From contig NC_060251.1 of assembly GCF_921293095.1 (NCBI RefSeq), forward strand, positions 93,358,566 through 93,422,565: a stretch of DNA of 64,000 nt, in the 5' to 3' direction. The DNA comes from Ischnura elegans (lineage: Eukaryota > Arthropoda > Insecta > Odonata > Coenagrionidae). Below the pieces are notes generated by a model, which did not search any database, had not been told where the DNA came from, and was given only the letters and a program-made list of their open reading frames with translations. How positions within the stretch are numbered: position 1 is the first letter of the stretch; every line of letters begins with the position of its first letter. Shown piece after piece: positions 41,222 to 53,587 of this stretch. The translations under genes and the position numbers were made by a program.

Positions 41222-43184
41222 AAAACTTATAACAAATACAGAGTTTATCTCTGAAGACCCCGTCACTACCCAGTTTTGTAAACTATTTATCCGTATTTGC
41301 TATAAGTTTTGTGAAAATCCTTGAGATTACTTTTTTTTGCTGAAAAACTTTAGGTGGTCATCTCAGCGAAGGATTGAGGAATATCATTGACCATTGATAT
41401 TTTATGACTTTTACAAGCCATCCAGCTTTCTCATTTGAATTGTATCGTTTCTTTCAATTATAGCTATGATCTACATACCCACCTGATGTCCTCTGATTTT
41501 CCACTCTTCCTCCGGGATCAAGGATTTTCACCTTAATCTTTTAAATATATTTGTCCAGAAACACATTATCTTAGGAAATATTCCCATTACATTTATCCTT
41601 TGTATTTTATCAGGTATGTGACAAAATATCGTGTGCATATGTCTTGGTCTTATATTGAGTGTTTCTTGTTTTTGGTATTATGTTAAATGTTTTTTTAAAA
41701 TACGATTTCATATAGTACTGTTTCTAGCAGACTCTGTTTCTAATATTTATTCCATTTATATGGCCTACTGGTCGACTTAGGATTGAATCATCGTCATCAC
41801 TGGACAGCAATCCCAAGATTGGTGCGATGCAAGATCTTTTCTTAATTATCCTGTCCACAAATATATTCATAGCTACGTACTTCTCTTTCACATCCTTCTT
41901 TACCTGTTCCATATATTTTATTCGAGTATTCCTTTTTTATGGTAGCAGATTAGATGCAGCACCGAAACTGCTCTAAAAATTGCAAGAAGAAACTCCGGTA
42001 GATTAAATAAAAGAATGCCCCATTATAATTGGATTCTACTTATTTCAACGTAACATTCAGCAAATTTCTTGATATAATAGATATCTCGTCTCCATATGTT
42101 ACACTGAAAATGCGCACTGTTTGCCTTAGAATAATTTCATGCAGCTATTTTTCGTGTAATTCATGTAACTGCTGATGGAAACTCTGATGCGAAAGAAAAA
42201 TATGGTTAGTGAAGAATTAAATCTCAATAAAACGCAGAAAAAAACCACTTTTCATAAGCATCCCGTTAATAATTCATGGCTGAGGAAACTTAATTGTCCG
42301 TCTTCATTTTAGCAAAGCCTTGTAGTATAACCACATTGGCTGTCATGGAAGAAAGGGTAGCTTAAGGTAATTTGGTGATAGGGGCTTATTTTTTTCCTTT
42401 TCCTTCTCATTTTGTGCGCCTGATTATTGAAGGCCCCTGATGTAGGGCTGCGGAGCTAACAGTATTGATTGACCTAGGACGGCCTAGGAGGAAGTATTGG
42501 ATGAGAAGGTGAAATGGCGGTCTTGGAAACTATTGGTAGGGTGAGTAGGTGCCTATTAAAAATATATGCATATCATTGGCAGATCTTCGCCTAACCAGAC
42601 CCTCGGAGAGCAGCACGTTGAAGGCGGCAGGTTTGTTCTAACGAGTCTTTGAGTATCGAATAAAAAAAACACACAATGCACTTATTAAACACCGCCGATG
42701 CAGCGTCCTAATGAGTAGAATATGATGCAAATTAAAACAGGCTATTGGACTGTAAATTTACACAGGCACTTACACACAATCACTCACTTTCACTGCACGG
42801 CTCGCGTCTTCACCGACCATCCACTCCCTCGATTATTACCTACCGTCACCTGCAGAGAAGAAAGAGAGAGAGAACAGCTTCAGATTCAGTGATGTCAGGG
42901 GGTGCCCATGCAACCCTATGCATTAATATCCATTGACTGGATAACTTGTATCGTCAAACGTGAATATTAGTAATATCTAACTACTTATTTCTGAGTGATA
43001 AATAAATTTAAATATATACATAGCTGAAGATTTCATTTCGAAAAGAATAGGCATAAAGCAGAATGAATGAGTGTGATAAATGCTAATCGTTTCTGACAAA
43101 TTCCAACCCGTGAGTCACGGCCACACTGTTATAGATGGTAGTAGAAGACACAATGGAGACATGGGACTATCCAACGCTCCAATA
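41222..43184. other. No gene recognised; mostly low-copy AT-rich DNA
   Basis: A short tail at 41330-41410 (AGGATTGAGGAATATCATTG) matches 10985-11020. The rest shows no similarity to other parts of the window and no frame above 63 codons. An AG-rich tract at 42850-42880 (GAAGAAAGAGAGAGAGAACA) is a short purine microsatellite. Confidence 0.4.
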
Positions 43185-43860
43185 GGGTGGTTTCCTATTA
43201 CTTTTTTATTGCCTAAATCGAAAGATTATAACTCCTGGAGTACGTATTTCACGCTTTTAGATTTTTAAATGACGATATCTATTTTTCGCGATTAAACGAA
43301 AAGTGAAAAATTTCAAGCGCGCGAAAGCGCGACGGGTAAGTATGAATGACGGGAAAACTCCCGTGTGAAGTCGTGCTGGTTCCCGCTGCCGCAAGTGAGG
43401 TGACCTTGGGGCGAGGCTCTGAGCGCTGAGGCCAGATTGGCGCCCATGCGATGCCACTCCACGTGACGTCACAGGGACCTAGTTTTTATACGAGTAGATA
43501 GGAGTTTTACATAGCCTGAGGTTACCAATGCATGCATGAGGCACAGAGCTCAGGGAAACGTCTTAATAATCACCTAATATTAAAACTGTCTAAGGTCGGA
43601 AAGTTTTCTTCGTTTGATAAAGTATTAATAATCCTTATTTAAGCCAAGCGCTACCAGCTGGCAGGGTACTCTTCTACCTCCTAGCATCCTGCGTCGTATC
43701 AGCGCTCAAAGCCTCGCCCCAAGGTCACCTCACTTGCGGCAGCGGGAACCAGAACGACGTCACACGGAGTTTTCCCAGCATTCATACTTTCATACTTAGC
43801 CGTCGCGTTTTCGCGCGCTTGAAAATTTTCACTTTTCATTTAATTTCATTTCTCGCGCTT
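43185..43860. mobile_element. Foldback family, copy c (two arms)
   Basis: The left arm runs TAGGGTGGTTTCCTATTACT to GCGCGAAAGCGCGACGGGTA, then CTCCCGTGTGAAGTCG and GCAAGTGAGGTGACCTTGGG. The inverted right arm (43700-43850) repeats these in reverse: CCAAGGTCACCTCACTTGC, GACGTCACACGGAG, CGTCGCGTTTTCGCGCGC. The centre holds CCACGTGACGTCAC. The outermost 100 bases of the right arm are missing. There is no transposase frame. The family is a foldback/MITE-like element with GC-rich arms. Confidence 0.65.
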
Positions 43861-44030
43861 CGAGTCGGCTGACAAAATATAAGTGGGGGAAGATGTATTA
43901 TGTTCTGTACATCTCGTAGGATATGTCGTGGCCGCGGTAAAACTTAGCACGCTGATTACAATTCTGATTAGTTTGTTTTCAGCAATCAAATCCTACAGAA
44001 TAAGTTGTATTGTGCTGTCCAAATGATGTA

Positions 44031-44415
44031 CAGTAGAACCTCGGGTAACGACCACAATCCGTTTTAGAAAGTTGGTCGTTATCCGAAATGTTCGCGATCC
44101 GAAAGAATTCTCACCATAAGAAACAAAGGTAATAGGAGTAATTGGTTCCCATCTCCTATTGACTCGCTATTATATGAAAGTTAAAGGGTATATAGGTATT
44201 GCATTACATTGTATTACTTGTAGACTTACTATTGTAGACATTGTATTACTTTGTATCCATTTGGGATCGCACAGCACCGAACACAAACATGGCTGCTACA
44301 CATTTGTTCGCCAACCGAAATTTTGTTCGCTATCCGAAGCAAAGTTTTAGCGAAATTTTTGCTTGTTATCCGAATTGTTTGTTATCAGAGGCGTTCGCTA
44401 ACCGAGGTTTCACTG
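44031..44415. mobile_element. pogo/Tigger-type MITE, 385 bp
   Basis: Ends CAGTAGAACCTCGGGTAACG and (inverted) CAGTGAAACCTCGGTTAGCG are flanked by TA at 44029-44030 and 44416-44417. CAGT-GAACCTCGGTTA termini with TA duplication are characteristic of pogo/Tigger elements in the Tc1/mariner superfamily. GTTCGCTATCCGAA-like subrepeats fill the interior. No transposase. Confidence 0.85.
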
Positions 44416-44499
44416 TATTAACTTTAAATGCAATTCTCTTTTCTTCTAATTTACATGGACATATTCCAATAATATGGTTTCTGTATCTTTGATTCTGAC

Positions 44500-46200
44500 G
44501 CCTAAAAGTAATTGACCGACATTGGAAAATCATGAATACTCTGGAATCATACTAATTACGGATTACAGTGGATTACGCTATGAAAAAAATCTGTGAAAAG
44601 AATATATTTCCTTAAACAACAACTCATTAACTCTTCCACTAGCAAATTCCCTCGTTATTAACTCCAACTTCATTGTTTGACTTTTTTCCTGCCAGATCGG
44701 CCTTCTCCACCACCGTGCGGCTTAGGGACATGCCTTGATGATTCGGCATGAACGATTGTGGGCGCGCGTGGCCACCTTCGAAGTGTGAATGTACGGGATA
44801 TCACAGCGCCCTTTCCTCGCTCTATTTTCCTCACCAGAGAGGAAAGAATCCCTCCCCCCCACCCACGAAGGAGTTAGTTTGTTTATTACGTCACCAGGGC
44901 GCGCGCTCCCCGATTCGTCGGTACCTCGTTCATTGTTTAGTTTGAACAGACGAGCGGGCTGAGGCGAAGGTGGTGCCGCCATTAGTCCTTGCCTTGCTTG
45001 CAGAGAATGCGACAGTCACCCAGTTTTGAGGGTGAGAAAAATGGGAACTCATAAAGTGTAGAGGAGGTGAGTGAGGCGTGAGGAGAAACCTACAGGATTT
45101 TTCAGAAACGAGACGTGACTAAGGGCAAGGGAGTGTTCCTTCCATATCTACACCAGGAAACGTTCTGGACTCGTCAAAGGCCTTCTATGCAGTGCGGGAT
45201 TACGTTTACATCGCTCACTGACCGGAGGAGAGAGTAAGGTAGCATTAGCAGACGGATCAAACAGCAGTGTTTCCTCCATTCCTTCACTTACACTTGAAGA
45301 GATTGGGAGACTGGGACTAGACGTTCATTAGGAGACAATTTTTACGTGCCTCCTTCAACGCGGGACCACACTTGGATCACTAAGTGATAGCAGGAGAGAT
45401 TAAGGTTGCAATTTCAAGTGAGACTTTGACACCATCTTCTCCTGCAATACGGATATTGCATTGGATATCCTGGGAGTTCTGCGTCCATCTGTGCCAAAGT
45501 ATTTTTGGAGATCCATTAAAGTATACTCGGAAAAGACATCACGGTAACTCAGGAAACAAAATCAATTCCTCGCTGGAAACTAATCGACTCTAAAAAGTGA
45601 GAAATTAACTGTGTGAATGCAATTCCGACTGTCGAATTCGTTTACAGAGGGGAACAGTAAGGCAAGATTTTCTCCAGCATTGATGGAAAAACAGATTGAT
45701 TCCTGAAAATAGGACTAGTGATCGTATGCGTTCTTATCATTGGGTTAAACTTGAGAAAAGGTGGGCTGATGTATACGGAAAATATTTAAAGTTTAATCAA
45801 GGCCAATCAACTACTAAAACAAAAGTTAAGCAAAGTTTAAAAGCGTGTAACAATTCTATTTGCCACCAGCACACTAGTCATACGTCTCCAGCCAAGAAAA
45901 ACGGACAAGCCATTCAAATGGTTTTGAATGAGCAGGAAAGTTCTGATCACTCCATCAAATAGTACGTATGAGATATCGTCTATCCCCAGAGATTATAGTG
46001 ATTGACATCCGTGAAGTCTCCAACTAAGCAAAGGTGAAACAGGTAGTGAATCGCAAACTATTGGATTGCCACGGAAACTTATCTCGTGTTCCTTCACATC
46101 GGAATATTTAAATAATTAAAAATCTCAGTTTTTTGGACGAAGAAGTTCCAAGGTCTCAGTTTCTCCATTGCCATATGTGATGTGATCACAGATGTGAATT
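44500..46200. other. GC-richer, low-repeat region, possible promoter or 5' leader
   Basis: The part at 44700-45050 is clearly richer in CpG than its surroundings (GGGCGCGCGCTCCCC at 44889). No matching repeats were seen elsewhere in the window. All frames are short. The region leads into tandem units and a GC-rich open stretch ending at a possible donor (47047). It might be the 5' part of a host gene or of a LINE leader; nothing decides between them. Confidence 0.3.
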
Positions 46201-46227
46201 AGTGTGCGTAATATCGTTCAATCACCC

Positions 46228-46770
46228 GCACGAGAAATTCGTGTGGTACGAAATTAATCTTGCGCTAATCTCTACATCATTTTTGTTTGTCGCGAGTGAT
46301 CTATATCTTCAGTGGTGCGTTTTGCTGACGAGAGGCAATCGAGAAAAAGTTCGAAGAAAATTTAGTGCTGAGCCAAAGGCGAACAGAGGTGACCTCGAAA
46401 TAGCCTTCAATAAATTGCACAAGAAATATTCGCGTGGTACGAGATTGATCTTTCGCTAATTTATCCATCATTTTTGTTCGTCGCGAATGATTCACGTCTT
46501 CATTGGTGCGTTTTGCTGGCTAGGCGCCATAAAAAAAAGTTTGGCCTTAGTAAAAAAAAATAAGTGCCGAGGCAAAATTCAACAGGAGTGAACGTGAACA
46601 GTTTGGAACTAACGGAGTGAATAATTAAAAATAATCATATCATTCAATTAACTAAAAATATCCTTCAATAAATTGCACGAGAAAAAATCGTGCTGTACGA
46701 GATCGCTATTTTCTCTATCACTTGTATTTGTCGCGAGTGCTTCAAATCTTCAGTTTTGTGGGCGACGGAG
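46228..46770 (+). repeat. Three tandem leader-like repeat units
   Basis: Units start at about 46228, 46417 and 46675 with GCAC-AGAAA. They share TTCGYGTGGTACGARATT, TCGCTAATYTMTCYATCATT, TTTGTTYGTCGCGARTG and TCTTCAGTGGTGCGTTTTGC. Spacing is uneven (189 and 258 bases). The array stands directly upstream of the GC-rich stretch at 46780-47050, an arrangement seen in promoter monomers of some LINEs. No known family was recognised. Confidence 0.6.
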
Positions 46771-46779
46771 AGACAATAT

Positions 46780-47047
46780 CAAGAGAACGGTCGGTCCGGG
46801 ACATCACCGGATGAGAGACAGTTACGTCGTATCGTGTCGACGGACGAGTGTTTGTCGTCGAAGAGCGGTCGGCCGGGCCCTTCTTACCTAGGTGTCGCTT
46901 CGTCGTCCTCCGTCACCTGTGAATTCGCTTCGTTGAAGACCGTGTTTGCCGGTGCTTCGGCCCGCGCCCTGGCGGCTTCCCTGTCCTCGACGGCCGCTCT
47001 CCTGGCGGCGGTGCAACTCGAGACATCAACGGCCTACAGAGACCGGT
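46780..47047 (+). other. GC-rich open stretch with possible splice donor
   Basis: This stretch is the most GC-rich of the region and is open in the frame used at 46690-47049 (VSTDECLSSKSGRPGPSYLG, ASARALAASLSSTAALLAAV). It ends at ACCG|gtaatt. No start codon in clear context and no known domain. It may be a 5' exon or a decayed element leader. Confidence 0.25.
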
Positions 47048-47049
47048 AA

Positions 47050-47830
47050 TTACTAATTAGCCCAGACTACTTTTGAATTATTATCATTGATCATTTTTAC
47101 TCGTTACTTTTCGCCTCATTGAGTCATTATTTAAGTATTCTACCTATCAATGAATGAAAGTGTATTAGAACCCAGGGTTTCCCCACCAGAGCAAATACAA
47201 AATACCACGATTTCTGCTCAAACAACAAAAATTAAAAATATACCAGGCATAATTCTATTTGCAACTAAAACAAAATATCGAAAGCAAAAATAACATTAAG
47301 TTAGCAATAAGAACAAACAGAATCGATCAAGAGGAAGAGGAAAAAATTCAGAGAAGAAAACTTCAGATAACTTTTGATAGCACACCATAAAATTAAATAT
47401 AATTTATCGACGTAACTATAATTTACACCAAACAAATATAATTGATACCATAAAAATAAATGTAATTACTGACTTAAGTTCTCTCTGATTAATTATTAAA
47501 AATCTTTTATTTGAAATTGAATAGAGAAGAAGAATCCTCTATAAATAACAGCAAGGAATTCCTGAGATTACAAATAGATACGAGAAAAGAATTGGGATGA
47601 GCGTTTGTCCGAGTTATAGAAGGCTTAGTTGGAGGGAAGGATCAGTTCCAGGGGCGGTCCGGGGTGATGGGCCCCCATTCAGATTTTAGGAAATTTCATG
47701 CCCGTAAATGGATATTTTGACGCCATTCTAGCTCTTAAATTCCAGATAAAAGGTAATACATAAATATAGCAATTTCGTGCGTAAAAATACTTCGAAAGTG
47801 AGAATTTCACAATTTATAAAATAAAATACT
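47050..47830. other. AT-rich DNA, nothing recognised
   Basis: Only short frames. The stretch has A-rich runs and a GGGGCGGTCCGGGGTGATGG segment at 47650-47670 that resembles the ends of G-rich MITE-like repeats elsewhere (52.77 and 55.5 kb). Confidence 0.35.
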
Positions 47831-47837
47831 ATTTTAT

Positions 47838-47990
47838 GGTTGTTTATTTATTTATTTATTTCCATACCACCAAAAACAGCTCTATACGGCCTTTTACATC
47901 GGGGTTATTAACATGTTAACAATTTTAACGTACACAAACAACCATGCCCTGAATAGGGGTAACTTAACCCAGGCGGGACTCGAAATTTTA
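47838..47990 (-). mobile_element. LINE or SINE 3' end with (AAAT)n tail
   Basis: The plus strand starts with TTTATTTATTTATTTATTT (a minus-strand AAAT tail). CCATACCACCAAAAACAGCT, GGCCTTTTACATCGGGG and ACCCAGGCGGGACTCGAA follow. The simple-repeat tail and compact unique block fit the 3' end of a retroelement on the minus strand. No coding part remains. Confidence 0.5.
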
Positions 47991-48104
47991 TATTTATCTG
48001 TAGCGTTATTAAATTTTTAACTAAAATAAAAAATATCATCTACTATTAATTGAATTTATTCCTTGAAACTGTGTCAACATCTAAAGGCAATAGTAAAATT
48101 TATA

Positions 48105-48307
48105 CACGGTGAACGATCATGCGAATGATAATGGTGAATGATCACGTGATCATTCATAGGTTCATGCGAACAAAATAGAACATGTTCTAATTTTCACTGA
48201 ATGACCATGCGCATGACTGTTCATTCGCGAATTTTTCCGTTACACACGGCGAATGATTTCATCCGCATGATCTTTCAGCATAATCGTGCGCATGATCATT
48301 CGCCGAG
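48105..48307. mobile_element. Tc1/mariner-type MITE, 203 bp
   Basis: Ends CACGGTGAACGATCATGCG and (inverted) CTCGGCGAATGATCATGCG lie between TA dinucleotides (48103-48104 and 48308-48309). Multiple GAATGATCATGCG-like units inside make it strongly self-complementary. A second internal copy of the end motif (CACGGCGAATGATTTCATCC) stands near 48245. Confidence 0.7.
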
Positions 48308-48309
48308 TA

Positions 48310-49250
48310 TAGCGGCCTCAAGAAACCACTAAAATTACCTTTTCCAATAACCCTATCAAAAAGCATTTGGTTCTCTTTTATATTCCAACATCTTTATTAT
48401 TGTTTTCATTTTTATATAAAACGTTTACAATGAGCATGCATACAGTGTACAGCAACTAATGAAAACTTAGTATTTTATAATAGCAAAAAAAACTGGTTCA
48501 AGTAATCTGATTATTTTTATTGCCCCTTTCATATACGCCTCGCTATAGAAGATACAGCCGCAAAATATAATATTTGTGTCTAATTCAAAGCACCAATTTA
48601 CCTCGAATGCTCAAACAAGTTTTGTTTTCGCTGCCGTGAAAAAGTTTGAAATATTTTTGTTTTTATTTTTTTAATTTCAATTAAAATTTAATTTTTTCTA
48701 GGTTCATTGTTCACTGAACAATTAAAAAAAAGGTTACAACTTAAATACCATACCACATGATAATTTTTGTGGATCTCATTTTTCATATATGTGCGTATGT
48801 ACGCAAGTTGTTTACACTTATCAGAGATTAAATACAGAAAGAGAAAGTTCATTTTCATGTTCCTTTATTTTTAATGCATAGTTTCATATGCTCCTAACCG
48901 ACTATTAATTAATAACCAAACCTTTCTGGGCAAATTTTACGAAATTGAATTATTTCACCCTGAGGTCTGACAGACCTATGATAGGCTGTGAGGCATAGGA
49001 TGTGATAAAAATATACGCTAGGTGGTCAAGGGTTAAAATCATAATCACTGTGGGCCCCCCCCCCCCCCAGTACAGCAGGAAATTTTCGATATAATAGAGT
49101 AGAAATTTTCAAACACGACTCGGCTGGTTCAAATACCGAGCGATCAAAATACTTTTTTCTGTGGTTTGTGTCCTATTGAAATTACACCGAAAAATTCATC
49201 CGCAATTGAAGCTTAAAATTTTTGGTGAACTAGACTGGAAAACCTCCCCA
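48310..49250. other. AT-rich DNA with a C15 homopolymer, nothing recognised
   Basis: There are no frames of interest. A run of about 15 C stands near 49056-49070. Confidence 0.4.
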
Positions 49251-50420
49251 TAGGAAATTGACCAGTGATGACGAGGTTGAAATAGTCGTGGAGACAATCA
49301 ACCGTTATAATACTGCGTTGCACAATAAGGTGTCTGCTTCTTTCGCTGGTAGGACACCGGCATATTCTCGGGGACTCCCTCGGGAGGTAAGGCATCGTCT
49401 ACGGGCATGCACGATCTTCCGTATTATCGCATATGAGTCGCTGAAGAGGAAGCTTCTCAACCGCCTTCCAAAAAGTGGTTCACGCCATGCATTTTGGTTG
49501 AGAGCATATGGCATCGCGCCGATCATATTTCGATCTGCATTGGCATGACATTGGCATACATTTCCAGAGCATATTAGAATAATAATGACCTGTGCTCCCG
49601 AATCTGCAGAAAGATACGCTTATTTTCTGACGACGCTGTCATCTCTCGCGGAGTTAGTGACCTCTCTGACATTGAAAGTGTAACATCGGATTTAAACATC
49701 GTTCATTTGTGGAGCCAACAGTGGGTACTCGAACTTAACTCGAGTAAATGCATGTCGGTACATTTCTTGCAGATGTCGTCCAACAATTCCCTTGCTTACA
49801 CTGGGGATGGTGTTAGCATAAAAGCAACAGATGAAATGAAGTAACTGGGAGTTATAATAACTTTGAACTTTTCGTGGGAAACACAACGAATATTTGTGGC
49901 CAAGGGCGTACCCAGGATCAAACCCATAAGGGGCTTTGGTCGTTCAAGTTGTAACATTTTTGCATGGAAAAGGTGAATGAAACAAAAATAAAAAATAAAT
50001 CATAACAGCACTTTATTAGTTTTTAAAATTATTTTCTCAAAAAAATATTTTAATTTAATAACAATTTTTATTATAATTACAACTTCAATTACAAGAGCCC
50101 TTAAGAATGTAGGATTCATCAAGCGTATTGTGGGAAGATTTTCGGAAGAAAATGTATTAGAGAAGAGCTGTTTCGCACTTGTCCGACCACACCTTGAATA
50201 TATGCAGCTAGCGTGTGGGATCTGGCGCAGAAAGATTTAACATAATAAGGATCGATCACTAATTCAAAATTAAGTATATCAAGAGACATAAAACTGGAAT
50301 TCTGAAGGAATGCTTCCTACACAGAGGGATAATGGAGTGGAATAACCTAATCGGTTATTGATTGACGCCATTGTGGTTCATTAGGGAGCGTTATAAATGG
50401 GGTAATTCGGGTAAAATTTA
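49250..50420 (+). pseudogene. CR1/Jockey-like reverse transcriptase, heavily decayed
   Basis: Plus-strand pieces include RLFSDDAVISRGVSDLSDIE at about 49608 (motif C with SDD for ADD) and LWSQQWVLELNSSKCMSVHF. A LGVIITLNFSWETQ block and, after a short AT-rich insertion (49902-50088), RALKNVGFIKRIVGRFSEEN and CFALVRPHLEYMQLACGIW follow, then WNNLIG. These are the CR1/Jockey blocks from motif C to the C-terminus in the correct order. The 96-codon frame 49258-49548 upstream could be the linker but is not recognisable. Many stops. Confidence 0.65.
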
Positions 50421-50572
50421 ATTTTTCACCAGTATTGGTATTTGCAGTAATGTGTATACTATAGGTGTATTCCTGTTCCGTTACTTTGCTCTAAGTTAGG
50501 AAGGATTTTCATTGATTTATTATAATTCTCATGTTAACACCACGCGATACGTAATTTTTGTAGCAATATGTA

Positions 50573-50915
50573 TTAAGGGTCTGAAATTTGGATATAATAT
50601 GTAAAACGTCATGTGGGTATTGCAGTAGGAATTTCAGTGCCCTGAAAGAAATGACTCGGGAGTTATACTCGATCATTTCCCTTGGGATTCCACATTCAGA
50701 CAGTAAAATATGGTTAAACTGTTGTTGTGGTTGATGTATTCATGGTAGGGGTTTGAAGTTTGGATATAATATGTAAAACGTCACGTGCGTATTACAGTAT
50801 GAATTTCAGTGCCCCGAAAGAAATTACTCAGGAGTTATAGTCGATCATTTCCCTTAGAATACCGTATTCAGACAGTAAAATACGGTTAAACTGTTGTTGT
50901 GACTAATGTATTGGC
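50573..50915. repeat. Tandem duplication, two ~171-bp units
   Basis: Unit 1 begins near 50573 and unit 2 near 50744. Both contain TTTGGATATAATATGTAAAA, CGTCAYGTGSGTATT, ATTTCAGTGCCC and CAGACAGTAAAATA. Differences are scattered, so the duplication is not recent. Confidence 0.8.
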
Positions 50916-52590
50916 CTTAAATCAAAAAGTTAGAAAATCACACGTAAGATTTTCATCGCAAATCATCGGATTACCTCTTATTATCACAAATTAAAGCTAT
51001 GACTTTGCCATTCTACAGTCATATGAGTCATCAAATCGGGAGATTAACGCAGCTCTCCACTCTGCTCTCTTAACGGCCTTTCTTCCAGTTCATTTTTCCC
51101 TCTTCGATTGTTTTCATCTGGCCAATATGTCTCGCAATGTGGCTGGTTGTGTCTTCTTCATAGGGTTTCAGGAAGAAAACTCTTTCCTCTTCTCTTCTTA
51201 AAAATCCCTCGCTACTTACAATGGTCGATCCATTTTAACTGCATCATTCTTCGGTATTTCAATTTCATTGTGGATCTGAAAAAAAGTTCACTTAATATTC
51301 CTGTATCTGAACGTTTCCTTTGAACTGATGACTGCGATTGGCGGCAACTGTTTAATAGGATACTTGCTGACCCGGCGAACTTAATGCCAGTACAGTCAAG
51401 CTTCCGAAATATCACACGGATTTTGAAACAACCGTAATGACGTGACCAATAGGTAATTCTTGTGAGAGGCAGTTACGAAATTCAAGCATACCCTCTTCCG
51501 CAATATTATATGCCAAAATATATACGTTGCTAGCATGAATTTAACTCTACTCTTGTGCATCCATATCCCTTCTAAAGTATATTTATGAAGTTAATAGTAT
51601 GAGTATTGCTCTTTGAGTAGTTCTAAATATATACAGCCCCCCTGATCAACCACACAGTTACTCGCCACTCATTACCATGTAACATGGGCATCAGACTATT
51701 TTCTTGGGAGCAAATAAAAATTTAATTGAAAAATAGAGTGAGGAAGTGATTCATGCGCAATTGAGTTTTTATCACAAAATGCATTGTAATGATGGAAGAA
51801 GGAGGATTTAAGCCTGTAATATTGTAGGCTAGCTCATAACTTGAAATATATTATATGCATTTTTTTATTGCTTCAGTAGGTAAAATTACCAGCAAATCCA
51901 GTCATTATAAGACTTTAACGTCAAAAATAAATGGAAAAGGACCAGATGCGATTGTGAACCATCAGGATTAAATAATTTTACTCCATTATTTAAGCCACAT
52001 GTATCTCGTGAAATTGTTCTGCTTACAACATTTTTGTGTAAAATTACGATGACATATTTGATCACCTTTCTTGGAGTCTTTAATATTACTGCCGTGTACT
52101 GATTACCAGAGCCTACGAACTTATTTTTGAGAATAAGATGAGTGGAAAATCATTCAAAGCTCGACTTATTGGATAACTTGAGCTGAATACCACCAGTTGC
52201 ATGACAAGTACAAGAAACAAAAGCCCATCAATTTTAATGCGGCGTTGGGAACACGGAAATAAATTAAATGTCCCTCCATATAAATTTACAATAGTCTATA
52301 GTATCATTTACTCTTAATTTGCGTGTTACAACTACCCTAAAAACCATTTAATTCCGACCCTTCTGTTATGTACAGTCACTTTCAAAAGTTTTAGGACTAA
52401 GCTTGTGGCGCCACTTCTACTTCTCGAGGAATTTTAGTTTTCCTTACTCTTTTTGTTTTCCTTTATTACTCATCAAAAATATTTCATGTGTGCGTAAAGA
52501 CATATTAACTCAGAGGGAGATTTTACTTGCAAATTGATCATTCTATTTCGATTAACGTCAATTTTAATGATTATTTCGTGTGCATTTACT
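50916..52590. other. AT-rich DNA, nothing recognised
   Basis: Frames are below 72 codons, overlap on both strands around 51108-51415, and show no domain. No repeat seen elsewhere in the window. Confidence 0.35.
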
Positions 52591-52597
52591 TTCTATT

Positions 52598-52666
52598 TTA
52601 ATAATGAAAAACACTGTTACTTCCACAAAATTGTGGAAGTAACAAAGTGTTTTTCATTATTAATAT
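52598..52666. repeat. Near-perfect 30-bp-arm hairpin
   Basis: AATAATGAAAAACAC-GTTACTTCCACAA and its inverted copy TTGTGGAAGTAAC-GTGTTTTTCATTATT are separated by two bases, with one small mismatch bulge. This is the tightest hairpin in the window. Confidence 0.85.
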
Positions 52667-52764
52667 GGAGCCCTTCCACCACGTAAATGCTTCAAGTTTC
52701 GATTTACTTTCTATTTGTCCAGTTTCACTGTTGGTTTGTTTTTATAACACAAACCCTATCTGCG

Positions 52765-53030
52765 GCGCCACCTCCATGGGGCCTGAGGGGACCCGAGCCC
52801 CCTCAAAAATTCGTTATGCGTGTGAGGAAAAAATGTGTCAGGCTTGTCGATTTTCCCCGGAGTGTCCAGTCATCGAGATTCGAATTATCAGGGTTCTAAT
52901 GTTGATCATATGACTCTTCTAAAATACTTAAAAAACTTAGAACTCACTACTTATAAACTTTCCTTTGGCAAGATTCCTGGCTTGGGCCCCCCTAATATTT
53001 TTTGTAAGTCGGCATCCCTGTACCCTATCT
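52765..53030. repeat. G/C-rich MITE-like repeat
   Basis: GGCGCCACCTCCATGGGGCC and GGGACCCGAGCCCCCTC at the left are mirrored by TTGGGCCCCCCTAATATTTT and GGCATCCCTG at the right, around an AT-rich centre. The ends resemble the G-rich ends at 53588-53888 and 55440-55570. No clear TSD was identified. Confidence 0.4.
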
Positions 53031-53587
53031 GTAGTTGTGGTGGCCTAATGGAGTAAACGTGCGACTTAGATTGTGATAATAATAAGATCGTGTCCCCGAC
53101 ATGAAAAACTTCATCCAAAACTTTCTTTTCGATCGTTCACTCGCCTTGTAGTTCTTTATATACATTAAATACTTTTAAATTCTGTGCAACAGCTTTACGT
53201 ACCTTTTTAACAATAATGGGACACATAAGAGTTAGGAATTAGGAATGGTTAGGCTCTAAAATATATATGAAGAAATACTAAACTAGTTAACGACCTAAAA
53301 AAAATTACGAGGGAAGTTTTGATCCTCATTCATTCGTTTTAAATTTATTGAAGGTTTCAAATCATTTTCAATTCGCTGTAACACTTTATATTTTTTTCGA
53401 ACGGTAATTAATCATATAAAACTTAGGGATAATGACTGCACCAGCTGCATTCTGGATATAAGCGCATGAAATTTTGGTTTTGTGATCCACAATTGCAAAA
53501 AGCAAGGAAATATGTAAGGAAATTAGATCGGGGAATAGGAGTTGGGGATGAGGAGGTGGTTCCGTTAGTTAATAATTTTGCGGCAAC

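Noticed and set aside
42745..42936. 63-codon frame near a purine microsatellite
   Set aside because: Short, with no domain and no splice or promoter context; probably chance.
49056..49070. C15 homopolymer and other G/C runs (53.84, 55.55 kb)
   Set aside because: Likely ends of G-rich MITE-like elements or assembly-sensitive runs; no structure such as a G-quadruplex array is evident.
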